Of a stretch of DNA of 64,000 nt, positions 1-9,000 are shown piece after piece. A model generated the notes under the pieces. It did not search any database and was not told the origin of the DNA. It was given only the letters and a program-made list of their open reading frames with translations. The position numbers and the translations under genes were made by a program. Every line of letters starts with the position of its first letter. Position 1 is the stretch's first letter. The DNA is from JBFMFR01 sp040752025 (GTDB lineage Bacteria > Chloroflexota > Anaerolineae > Anaerolineales > UBA4823), in the NCBI GenBank assembly GCA_040752025.1, contig JBFMFR010000004.1, forward strand, positions 205,980-269,979. The letters are read 5' to 3'.

Positions 1-354
1 GTCGCCGACTGGCGCGCCCTGTACGCCAACTCCGACCTGCCCGAGGCCATCCAGCGCACTTTCCCGAGCTACTGCCGCCTCGACCTGGACGCTATGCTGG
101 CGTATTTCAAGCATATGCCGGACATCGACATCACCTCGCGGTTGCCGCGCATCCAGGCGCAGACCCTGGTAATTACCGGCGACCACGACCCGATTGTGCC
201 GCCTGCGCAGTCTTACCGGGTTGTCGAACTGGTCGAGGGCGCCGAGTTGGCTGTCGTGCACGGCGCCGGCCACCTGCCTTTCACCGAGCGCCCGAACGAG
301 TATCATGATCACGTGTCAGCCTGGCTGGCGCGCACCCATTCTTCCAATAAATAG
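1..354 (+). CDS. Alpha/beta hydrolase, C-terminal fragment
   Basis: The reading frame is open from the first base of the window, so the N-terminal part lies upstream. The visible 117 residues hold the end of an alpha/beta-hydrolase fold: a beta strand reading TLVITGDHDPIVPP, where the Asp of GDHD fits the catalytic acid loop, and HGAGHLPFTERP near the end, where the His of GAGH fits the catalytic His. The nucleophile elbow is outside the window. The protein ends in TAG at 352-354, directly abutting an ATG at 355. Substrate cannot be told from this part. The family call is firm from the motifs; everything about specificity is unknown. Confidence 0.8.
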   Translation, partial: VADWRALYANSDLPEAIQRTFPSYCRLDLDAMLAYFKHMPDIDITSRLPRIQAQTLVITGDHDPIVPPAQSYRVVELVEGAELAVVHGAGHLPFTERPNEYHDHVSAWLARTHSSNK

Positions 355-522
355 ATGCGACACGAGAAACGCCTTTCCCCCTCGCTCCTGGCGCAGCTAG
401 TCCCGCTGCTTGTGCTGCCCAGTATGGCCCTGGTATTCTGGCTGGCTGTGAAAGTTGTGGGCCGCGAAGTCCGATCTGTTGGCCCGGCTGGTGTTGTTGT
501 TCATCTCGCTATGAAAGGATGA
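355..522 (+). CDS. Possible small single-pass membrane protein (55 aa)
   Basis: An ATG directly after the stop of the hydrolase opens a 55-codon frame that ends three bases before the next gene's ATG. It encodes a basic start (MRHEKRLSP), one hydrophobic stretch of about 20 residues (LLVLPSMALVFWLAVKVV) and a short polar tail. The tight fit between two genes favours a real coupled small gene; it could also be the remnant of a larger membrane protein such as a transporter permease N-terminus. I do not recognise a family. Confidence 0.35.
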   Translation: MRHEKRLSPSLLAQLVPLLVLPSMALVFWLAVKVVGREVRSVGPAGVVVHLAMKG

Positions 523-525
523 GAT

Positions 526-2733
526 ATGAACCGAAAAATTCACGATCAGCAAGTCAATATCAACCTGGGGTGGCAGTTTTGGAGGGTGGCATTTCTGGCC
601 GTGCTGCTGGTTTGCACGGCCTGCGGCACGGGGATTGCTACACAGACGGCAGCGACTGTGCCGCCCACTGCTACGCCACAGCCAGCGGCTCCCACCGCTA
701 CGGCGAGCACAGCCGTGATGGCTGAAACTCCCATCGTCCAGGCCGGGTCGCCGCTGGCTGTTCTCAGCGTAAGCGCCTCGGCGCAAAGCGCCGAAGACCC
801 GCCCCAATTCGCCGTGGACGGCAACCCCGAGACGGCCTGGAACTCGGGGGCGGATGCGCCGCAGTGGATCGAGATCGACCTGGGAGCAGTGTACCACCTT
901 GAAGACATCCGCCTGCTCGTCTTGCAGTACCCGGATGGGCAAACCCACCACCGGGTATGGGCGGCGCAGGAGCCGGGGGACTACTGGCAGTTGACCGAGC
1001 TCAGCGGCGCCACCGTTGACCAGCAAACCCTGAGCGTAGCCGCCTTCCAGCCCGAAGGGCTACCGGCGGCGCGTTTCTTGAAAATCGAAACCACGCAAAG
1101 CCCTTCCTGGGTTGCCTGGAGAGAGATCGAGGTCTACGGTCGCCCGGCGGCAGGCGAGCTGGGCGTGCAGCCAGCGCAGGTCATCTTCCACAACGGCAAT
1201 ATCCTGACGATGGAGGCAGACCAGCCGGTGGCGCAGGCGCTGGCCATCGCTGGCGAGAAGATCCTGGCGTTGGGCGCGAACGAGCAGGTGCTGGCGCTGA
1301 AAACCGACCAGACGCGCCTGGTCGATTTGCAGGGCAAGACGCTGATGCCTGGGTTTATCGATAGCCATGCCCACCTGTTCAATCTTTCCGGGCTGCCATA
1401 CAACGAAGCCCAGCAGTTAGCTTTGAACAACGGCATCACCAGCATTGGCGAGTTCTATGTCGACCAGCCGCTCCTGGATAATTTACGCGCCTTCGAGCAA
1501 AGCGGACAATTGAAGATGCGCGTCAGCATGTATCTTGTATATAACAATAGCTGCGGCGAAACCCAGGGCGATTGGTTCAAAAAGTACCCCCCCACACGCA
1601 ATCCCGGCGAGCTGCTGCGCGTAGGCGGGGTAAAGATTTTCTCGGATGGCGGCTCGTGCAATGTACCGGCTTACTCCTTTGAATTTCCTGGCCTGGGCAT
1701 GGGTGACCTGTATTTCACTGCCCAGGAACTGCTGGCCGTGATGAAAAATATCCAGGCCAGCGGCTATCAAATCGGCATCCACACCCTGGGCGACCGCTCG
1801 TTGGATGTGGTATTGGATGCCTACACCAGCCTGATGGCCGGTGGAGACAATCTGCTGCGTCACCGCATCGAACACAATGCGGTCATCCGCCCAGATCAGA
1901 TGAGCCGTTTTTCCGCCAGCCGGGCGGTGCTATCCGTGTTCGGGGCCTACCCCATTTGCAGAAAAGTGGATACACAAAATCCGCTGAAATTCGATATCCC
2001 TAACCAATACCAGGCCTGGGAATGGCCCTGGCGACAGTTGATCGATGCCAACCCTGAAGTCATCGTGGCCTGGCAGAGCGACGCGCCCATCTTTGGCATG
2101 CAGGGCTTCGAGCCGCTGCGCCACCTGTTCGGGTTTGTAGCCCGCGCAGAAGTGGCCGAAGATGGGCACATCTGCCAGCCGCCGCCGGAGATGCTGGCCG
2201 GGCGGGTGCGTGTGGATGAAGCGCTGCGCATGATGACGATCAACGCTGCCTATGCCCTGCACCGCGATCAGGAGGTGGGCAGCCTGCGCCCCGGCAAGTT
2301 CGCCGACCTGATCCTGCTCTCCGACGATCCAATGAGCATGCCAGCCGGGGAGTTGTACGGCTTGCAGGTGCTGATGACCCTCATTGGCGGGGAAAGCGTC
2401 TACTGCGCCGAATCCGCCAGCGCGATTTGTGGGGCCAATGCCAGTTACGATATTCGCGGCGTATGGAACTACACCATGACCGCTTCAGATGGCAATACCT
2501 ACGATACGGGCACGATCACGTTCACTGGCGACCCGGCTCGCGGCGCTTACGTTCAGTTGAACATCTATAAGGTTGAATACCACGGCGAGTACCTGGTTAA
2601 TGGCGCATTTGTGACTCTCACCGGCGACGAAAACTGGCAAGGTACGCTCACCAATGCGAACAACATGAGCGGCGACTGGCAGCACGATGACGGTTTCAAC
2701 GGCGTCTGGACGGCGGTGCGCCAGAGCCCATAA
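526..2733 (+). CDS. Lipoprotein amidohydrolase with N-terminal discoidin-like domain
   Basis: 735 aa, preceded by GAAAGGATGAG as ribosome binding site. A signal peptide ends in a lipobox-like CTAC (Cys33), followed by a Thr/Pro/Ala-rich linker, so the protein is probably lipid-anchored outside. Residues about 75-205 look like an F5/8 type C (discoidin) carbohydrate-binding domain (DGNPETAWNSG, WIEIDLGAVYHLEDIRL). Residues about 215-640 are an amidohydrolase 3 / YtcJ-like metal hydrolase: HNGNILTM, the metal motif GFIDSHAHL, HTLGDRSLD, HRIEH and QSDAP. A further about 90 residues follow (DIRGVWNYT onward) and look like a beta-rich accessory domain. The substrate is probably an amide or N-acyl compound, but this is inference. 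A strong hairpin follows the stop. Confidence 0.85.
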   Translation: MNRKIHDQQVNINLGWQFWRVAFLAVLLVCTACGTGIATQTAATVPPTATPQPAAPTATASTAVMAETPIVQAGSPLAVLSVSASAQSAEDPPQFAVDGNPETAWNSGADAPQWIEIDLGAVYHLEDIRLLVLQYPDGQTHHRVWAAQEPGDYWQLTELSGATVDQQTLSVAAFQPEGLPAARFLKIETTQSPSWVAWREIEVYGRPAAGELGVQPAQVIFHNGNILTMEADQPVAQALAIAGEKILALGANEQVLALKTDQTRLVDLQGKTLMPGFIDSHAHLFNLSGLPYNEAQQLALNNGITSIGEFYVDQPLLDNLRAFEQSGQLKMRVSMYLVYNNSCGETQGDWFKKYPPTRNPGELLRVGGVKIFSDGGSCNVPAYSFEFPGLGMGDLYFTAQELLAVMKNIQASGYQIGIHTLGDRSLDVVLDAYTSLMAGGDNLLRHRIEHNAVIRPDQMSRFSASRAVLSVFGAYPICRKVDTQNPLKFDIPNQYQAWEWPWRQLIDANPEVIVAWQSDAPIFGMQGFEPLRHLFGFVARAEVAEDGHICQPPPEMLAGRVRVDEALRMMTINAAYALHRDQEVGSLRPGKFADLILLSDDPMSMPAGELYGLQVLMTLIGGESVYCAESASAICGANASYDIRGVWNYTMTASDGNTYDTGTITFTGDPARGAYVQLNIYKVEYHGEYLVNGAFVTLTGDENWQGTLTNANNMSGDWQHDDGFNGVWTAVRQSP

Positions 2734-2757
2734 CAGGGTGTGTTTCTTCCAGGAGAT

Positions 2758-2798
2758 GGCCATTTAAGATTGTCCTCCAGTACAATCTTAAATTGGCC
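2758..2798 (+). terminator. Strong hairpin after the amidohydrolase gene
   Basis: A 12-bp perfect stem (ATTTAAGATTGT with ACAATCTTAAAT, eight-base loop) is extended by GGCC/GGCC across one bulged base. It lies 25 bases after the stop codon and before the histidine kinase. No clear T-run follows, so termination efficiency is uncertain; it may instead stabilise the mRNA end. Confidence 0.5.
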
Positions 2799-2873
2799 TC
2801 CAGTCGAATGACAGTAACGGGGAAGCGGCGTACAATAAGAGTAGTGAACGATTGGCCGCAAAAGGAGCCCCGT

Positions 2874-4502
2874 ATGTATCTTGATCTGAAATTGATCCGA
2901 GCCCAATTTGTGTTGACTTTCCTGGCAATCCTGGCAGTCAGCTCAGCCGCAGCAGCCGGGTGGCTGGGCTGGCTGCCGGGTTATCCAGGCGCACATCTGC
3001 TATGGATCGGCGGCCTGGGCGCAGCGTTGGCCAGCCTCCTCGGCTGGGCGGCAAATCATTGGATCGTTACGAGCCGCTTGCAGCGTGCTGCGGAGATCGG
3101 CAGCGCCTGGCTGCGCGGTGATCTGAACTTGCGCATCGAGGAGGCGGAGGAAGATGAATTCGGGCGTTTGACGGACCACCTGGATCAATTGATCCAGCAA
3201 CTGGCCCACTACAAGCAAGATTTGATTGAGTTACAGCAGCGCGAGGATCGTTTGAGCGATCAGGTGCGCGTCCTTTCGATTTCCGAAGAGCGCAGCCGCC
3301 TGGCGCACGATTTGCACGACGGCGTCAAGCAGCAGCTTTTCAGTATGGCCATGATTGCCAGTGGAATCCAGGACCGGGCGAACTCTCAAGCCGACTGCAT
3401 GCCGTCTGAAATGCTTGAAATGATCGGGCAGCTAAAAATTTCTGCGCAAACCGCGCAACAGGATCTCACCCGCCTGATCGAGGGCCTGCGCCCGATCTCG
3501 ATCCAGGAACGCGGATTGGGGGCTGCGCTTAACGAGTATGCCCTCTTGTTTGGGGCGCGCGAACACCTGCTGATTTACCTGGATGTGCAGGGCAATGATG
3601 GGCTCCTGCCAATTTCGATCGCTGAGATGTTCTACCTTGTCGCCCAAGAGGCTTTGAACAACGTAGCCCGTCATGCGAGCGCCACTCGCGTGGACGTGAA
3701 GCTGAGTTGTTTCCCCGATGAAGCCAGCCTGACGGTGCGCGACAATGGCCGGGGCTTCGATTTGAGCCGCCCGCGCCGCGGGCTGGGCATCACCAGCATG
3801 CAGGATCGCCTGACAGCCGTTGGTGGACGGTTGAGCCTGAACAGCAGCCCCGGGCGCGGTACCATCCTGATTGCTCAGGTGGGCCTGGGCCGCCCCTTGC
3901 TGCCGCCTGGCGAGCAGGCTCGCCTCGACCCCAATCGCCCGCAGATTGATATCGAAAACTGGCTGTGGTTGGGCCAGCGCCTGGTGATCCCGGTTGGGCA
4001 GACCTGGCCGTGGCTGCCAGCCGATGAAGATTATCTCCGCCGGCCACTGCTGGACAAATCCCAGGTGGTGCGGGCGCAGGTTGCGAACGGCGTGTTTGGC
4101 CTGGGCAAGGGCTTGCAGCTCCAAACCGGCGATCTCTCTGTCCAGGTCAGGCAAGCTGTTCACGGCTACAGTTGGCGTTTGCACGGTGCAAGGTGGAACT
4201 TCAAACGCCTGTCGTCGAATGGCAGCCAGGTATTATTCCGCAATGGCCAACCTCTGGCTGCCGTACAATACCAGGGACGGCAAATGGATATGTGGAGCGA
4301 GTTTGTCTACATCGGGCGGGGTTATCGCCTGGCAGCCGGCCACAAAGCGGGCATGTTTCAATTTTACGATGAAGACGGGCAGGAGATCGCTCAATTCAAC
4401 TGCCGCCCTGGCCTGGAGATTGAAATTTACCGCCCACTATCGCTGAATTTGTTAATCATTGCATTGTTGCGGCTTTTGGATGAGAAAAAGGCCGCTCATT
4501 AA
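2874..4502 (+). CDS. Sensor histidine kinase (NarL/LiaS type) with extra C-terminal domain
   Basis: Start set at 2874 because AAAAGGAG lies just upstream; a longer frame exists but lacks such a site. 542 aa. Two membrane segments (residues about 10-30 and 40-65) are followed by a HAMP-like linker (about 65-120), a HisKA_3 dimerisation domain with LAHDLHDG, in which His149 is the expected phosphorylation site, and a HATPase with DNGRGFD and GLGITSMQDR. The ATPase ends near residue 335. About 200 more residues follow that I cannot assign; they are rich in Trp/Tyr and beta strand and end in a hydrophobic helix (LSLNLLIIALLRLL). The partner regulator lies one gene downstream, separated by an SPFH gene, as in cell-envelope stress systems. 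Confidence 0.9.
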   Translation: MYLDLKLIRAQFVLTFLAILAVSSAAAAGWLGWLPGYPGAHLLWIGGLGAALASLLGWAANHWIVTSRLQRAAEIGSAWLRGDLNLRIEEAEEDEFGRLTDHLDQLIQQLAHYKQDLIELQQREDRLSDQVRVLSISEERSRLAHDLHDGVKQQLFSMAMIASGIQDRANSQADCMPSEMLEMIGQLKISAQTAQQDLTRLIEGLRPISIQERGLGAALNEYALLFGAREHLLIYLDVQGNDGLLPISIAEMFYLVAQEALNNVARHASATRVDVKLSCFPDEASLTVRDNGRGFDLSRPRRGLGITSMQDRLTAVGGRLSLNSSPGRGTILIAQVGLGRPLLPPGEQARLDPNRPQIDIENWLWLGQRLVIPVGQTWPWLPADEDYLRRPLLDKSQVVRAQVANGVFGLGKGLQLQTGDLSVQVRQAVHGYSWRLHGARWNFKRLSSNGSQVLFRNGQPLAAVQYQGRQMDMWSEFVYIGRGYRLAAGHKAGMFQFYDEDGQEIAQFNCRPGLEIEIYRPLSLNLLIIALLRLLDEKKAAH

Positions 4503-4554
4503 CCCAAGATTACGAGACCCAAAGTTTCAGCAATTTCTGCAAAAGGAGCAAACC

Positions 4555-5373
4555 ATGAGAACCATTCATTCCCCTATTTTCACCCTGCGGCCTTACGAGC
4601 GCGGTATCCAGGAATCGCTGGGCAAGTACAACCGCTTCATCCAGCCTGGCCTGGGCTTCCAGTTTCCCTTTATTCATTTGATCCGGGTGCGCGATATTCG
4701 CGAACATACGATGGATATCCACCCTCAAACGGTGATCACCAAAGACAATGTTGAGATCACGGTGGATGGAATCATGTGGGTGCGCCCTGCGGCCGACGAG
4801 GAATCGATCAAGCGCACTTTCTATAACATCGATGACTGGAAACGGGCTGTGGCGCAACTGGCAATGACCAACCTGCGCCAGGAGTTTGGCGACTTGACCC
4901 TGGATGAAAGCCTGGTGGCGCGCGAGAAGATCGCTACCAACCTCAAGGCGGTATTGAGTACCTTTGCGGTAGAATGGGGGCTGACCGTCAGCAAGGTAGA
5001 AATCCGCCTGATTGATCCGCCCGAAGATATCAAGAAGGCCATGCACAAGCAGAAGACGGCTGAACAAGAGCGCCGTTCGATGCGCCTGTTGGCGACGGGT
5101 GAGTTCGAGGCTGCTGAACAACAAAAGCTGGCGGCGATTCAACGCGCCGAAGGCGAGCGTGAGGCGTCCATTAGAGTCGCCGAGGGCCGTGCGGAAGCCA
5201 TCCGCCTGGTCAACGAGGCGGCCGAGAAATATTTCGTGGGCAACGCCCAGAACCTGAAACAAATCGAAATGGTAGAAACTGCCTTGAAAGACAACGCCAA
5301 GATCATCGTCACGGATAAAGGCATCACGCCCACTCTGCTGGTGGGGGATATGCCGGTGGCGGTCAAGCCGTAA
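4555..5373 (+). CDS. SPFH/band 7 (stomatin-like) protein
   Basis: 272 aa, start supported by AAAAGGAG at 4541-4548. The protein begins without a clear membrane anchor (MRTIHSPIFTLRPYERGI), then shows the SPFH core (GKYNRFIQPGLGFQFPF, TKDNVEITVDGIMWVRP, LAMTNLRQEFGDLTLDE, AVEWGLTVSKVEIRLIDPP) and a long Ala/Glu/Arg coiled coil (about residues 165-235). Family members form oligomeric scaffolds at membrane microdomains. Lying between a sensor kinase and its regulator, it may organise or modulate the kinase. The missing transmembrane helix is unusual for stomatins and suggests peripheral binding. Confidence 0.88.
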   Translation: MRTIHSPIFTLRPYERGIQESLGKYNRFIQPGLGFQFPFIHLIRVRDIREHTMDIHPQTVITKDNVEITVDGIMWVRPAADEESIKRTFYNIDDWKRAVAQLAMTNLRQEFGDLTLDESLVAREKIATNLKAVLSTFAVEWGLTVSKVEIRLIDPPEDIKKAMHKQKTAEQERRSMRLLATGEFEAAEQQKLAAIQRAEGEREASIRVAEGRAEAIRLVNEAAEKYFVGNAQNLKQIEMVETALKDNAKIIVTDKGITPTLLVGDMPVAVKP

Positions 5374-5376
5374 TTC

Positions 5377-6084
5377 ATGATGTCCAACGATTCCATCACG
5401 GTCTTTCTCGTAGACGATCACGAGATCGTGCGCAAAGGGTTGTGTTTTTACCTGAGCGGCCATGCGGATGTGGTTATTGTCGGCGAGGCGAGCGACGCCC
5501 AAACCGCGGCGGCAGCCGTCGCCCGCCTCGCCCCGGATGTGGTTTTGATGGATTTGCTGCTGCCATTGCAGCCGGGCGGCGAGCCGGGCGACCAGGGCGG
5601 CGTCGAAGCCACCCGGCGTATCCGCCAGGTCAGCCCTCGCACACAGGTAGTCGTCCTGACCAGCTTTGCCCAGGACGAATTACTGTTCGCCGCCATCAAG
5701 GCCGGGGCGCTCTCTTATTTGCTCAAAGACGCGGATGCGGAGACGGTGCTTTCCACCATCCGCTCCGCCCGGCGCGGCGAAGCCATCCTGCATCCTCGCG
5801 TGGCGCGCCGCCTGATGGCCGAAATCGCCGCCCCGGGCCAGGAACGCAGCCCGGCCCCCAAGTTATCCGAGACGCTGACCGAACGCGAGGTGGAGGTGCT
5901 GCGCCTGGTTGCCCAGGGGCTGAGCAACGCCGAGATTGCTGAGAGGCTGGTCGTTTCTGAGCGTACCGTCAAAGCGCATGTCAGTAACGTATTGAGCAAG
6001 CTGCAGCTCAACGACCGCACACAAGCCGCCGTTTACGCCTGGAAAGAAGGGATTGTGAGCGATCAGAGTGACAAGCGCGCTTAG
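5377..6084 (+). CDS. NarL/LuxR-family response regulator
   Basis: 235 aa. The receiver domain starts VFLVDDHEIVRKGL with the acidic pair, and Asp59 in VVLMDLLLP is the expected phospho-acceptor. It is followed by a Gly/Pro-rich loop (QPGGEPGDQGG) longer than usual. Thr/Ser (VVVLTSFA) and Lys (YLLKDA) switch residues are present. The C-terminal GerE-type helix-turn-helix (LTEREVEVLRLVAQGLSN to ERTVKAHVSNVLSKL) is intact. It starts three bases after the SPFH gene and is the natural partner of the kinase at 2874. Its end overlaps the GTG start of the next gene by 17 bases. Confidence 0.92.
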   Translation: MMSNDSITVFLVDDHEIVRKGLCFYLSGHADVVIVGEASDAQTAAAAVARLAPDVVLMDLLLPLQPGGEPGDQGGVEATRRIRQVSPRTQVVVLTSFAQDELLFAAIKAGALSYLLKDADAETVLSTIRSARRGEAILHPRVARRLMAEIAAPGQERSPAPKLSETLTEREVEVLRLVAQGLSNAEIAERLVVSERTVKAHVSNVLSKLQLNDRTQAAVYAWKEGIVSDQSDKRA

Positions 6085-9000
6085 AAAGATAGCGGGTCTG
6101 TTTCTGGTTGTATTGCTTTCGAGCCTGTTGCTGCAATTCGCGCCGCAGGCGCGGGGCCAGGCTGCGCGTATCGGCGCGCCGAAGCAGTCCGGTGTCACCT
6201 TTGGAAGCTGGTGGCCTGGCCAATACGCCAGCGCTGACGGCGAGCGGGCGCTGCGTAATGCTGCCCAAAGCGGCGCGGGCTGGGTGGCGTTGATCGTCAC
6301 CCAATACCAGGAAACCATTGCTTCTGTGAGCATCGCCGCTGGCCCAGCGACGCCCAGCGATGCTGATCTGATCTATGCCATCAACCTGGCGCATGAGTTG
6401 GGTTTGAAGGTGATGCTCAAGCCGCACGTGGACCTGGCTGGCGATCCGGAGCACGGGCGCGGGGCAATCGGCCAGGGTTTCCACGCTGCTCAGTGGGCGG
6501 CCTGGTTTGCATCTTATCAGGTTTTTATCGGCCATTACGCCCAACTGGCGCAGGCGCATGGGGTGGAGCAACTGTGCATTGGCACGGAGCTGAGCGCTGC
6601 CGAAAGCCGCGCCTCCGAGTGGCGCGCTGTAGCTGCCGCTGTGCGCAGCCAGTACAATGGCGCGCTGACCTACGCCGCCATTGGCGATGGCTGGGACCTG
6701 ACCTGGTGGGAGGCCCTCGATTACATCGGCCTGAATGCTTATTACCCGCTCACCGATGAGAATGACCCGACCCTGGCCGAACTCAAAGCCGCCTGGGAGT
6801 CTCGCCTGCCTTCATTGGCGGCGTTATCGCAGTCCTGGAACCGGCCGATTCTGTTCACCGAGATCGGCTATCTCAACCGGGATGGCGCCAACCGGGCTCC
6901 CTGGGATTGGACGATCAGCGGTACTATCGACTTGCAGGAACAGGCCGACGCCTACCAGGCTGTTTTCGAGAGTGTTTACCAGCAGCCCTGGTTTGCCGGC
7001 CTATACTGGTGGTTATGGCTGGTTGACCCGGCGGATGGCGGCCCCTGTGACAGCGGCTTTTCGCCTTATGACAAGCCGGCCGAGGATGTGCTGCGCGCCT
7101 GGTATGGCGCGCCACCGCGGCGGGGCGTGCTGGATGGCTTCCAGCCGGATGAAGCGCGGGCTGTGGAGGTGTTTGGCGACTCGCTGGCAGCCGGTTGGCA
7201 GGATGTCTCCCTGGGCGTGACGGTTGCTCCGGTCAGCAGCCCGGTTCACCAGGGCTCTCGCGCCCTGGCGGTGACCGCTCCGGCCTGGGGCAGCTTATCG
7301 CTGCACTATCCCAACCTGGAGATCTCGCCTTACCACTGGTTGGAGTTCTACGTCAGGAAAACCGCCACCAACCAGCCGCTGCGAGTTTACGCCAACGATG
7401 AAAGCGATATCGAGCTGCGCTACGTTAGTGAGTGCCATTACACCGGCGGCGATACGATCCCTTCCGATACCTGGAGGCGCGTGCGTATCCCGCTCTCCGA
7501 ACTGGTTGGTAACCGGCAAGCCATCCAGCGCATCTCGATCAAGAATTACAGCAGCCAGCCGGGGACTTTCTGGATCGATGCCATGCGCCTGGTGGCGGCT
7601 GACCAGCCCTTTGAGGTAAATTTGATATCCAACGGCGGGTTCGAGATCGATCTGCAAGACTGGCATTTGCTTGTCGATGCCGCCTCCGGGGCCCAGGCCT
7701 CTCTGGAGCGTGACACGAGCGCTGCCGGGGATGGGCTGGCCTCCGCTAAAATCGCTGTGACGGCTGCCTCGCCGGCCAATTATCACGTCGCCCTGGTGCA
7801 GGACAACCTGGCGGTGCTGGAAGGCGCCCACTACACCCTGTCGTTCCAGGCCAGGGCCTCTGCGCCGCGCCTGATCAGCAATATCGCTGTCCAGGAGGGC
7901 GGGGGAGATTGGACGGCTTACAGCGGTTACCAGCAGGTCACTCTCACTCCCGTGTGGCGGGACTATGAGATCACTTTCATCTCCAGCGGAACAGACTCGC
8001 AGGCCTGGCTGACTTTCTGCCTGGGCGATGTCGCCGGCCAGGTTTGGATCGATCAGGTGCGCCTGGTGCGTTCATCACCCGAACTCAGGCCGGGGCGGGT
8101 CAGGCTGCGCACTGGCGACAGCCAGGTCTTTACCTTCTTGCGCGGCGCGGCGCCCTACCAATGGGCCAGCAGCAACCCCGCCGTGGGCAGCCTGGTCCCT
8201 GGCAGCAGCGGCACGGCCAGCTTCCAGGCCAGCGCCCCTGGCAGCACCCAGATCAGTGTTACGGATGCTCACGGACTGGCGGCCAGCGCCTGGGTTGAAG
8301 TCATCCAGCGCAGCACGATCTCGGTTGAGGTCGGATCCAGGCTCTTGCAGGTGCCCGAGCAGGCGTTTGGCAGCAACGCCGAATACTATAACGCCGCCTG
8401 GGGCCAGGTGCTCACAGATAGCACCTTTGTCGAGGCGGTGCAAGAAATGGGCGTCAGCGGGCTGCGTTACCCCGGCGGCGGCGAAGCTACGTATTACGAT
8501 TTTTCGCGCGGCCAGGGTTGGTTGAGCTGGATGCCGGGCAGCGAGAACCAGTACAATTACAACGGGGTGGATACCGCTCATTTCCTGAATTTTGCCAGGG
8601 ATGCCGACATCCCGCATTTGATGATCACTGCCAACGTTTTCGCCCGCGGGCGGCCCGCCCTCGAGGATTGGATTACGCCGGAGGTGGCAGCCAGTTGGGT
8701 CACTTACACCAATAAAACCCGCGGGCAGTACGTGGCCTATTGGGAGCTGGGCAACGAAGTCAACCTCAACCGCCCATACAACCTCCTGCCACTGGATGCT
8801 TACGTCTCGAAAATTCACACCTGGTCGACTGCCATGAAAGCCGTCGACCCAACCATCAAGATCGGCGCGGTGGTGGATGCGCCCTTCCGCAGGGAGTTGG
8901 GCGAGGATTGGAACGGGCCGCTGCTCCAGCAGGCTGCCGGCGCGCTGGATTTCCTCATTATCCACCCCTACGCCAATGTGACCTCCTATCTAAACTCTGA

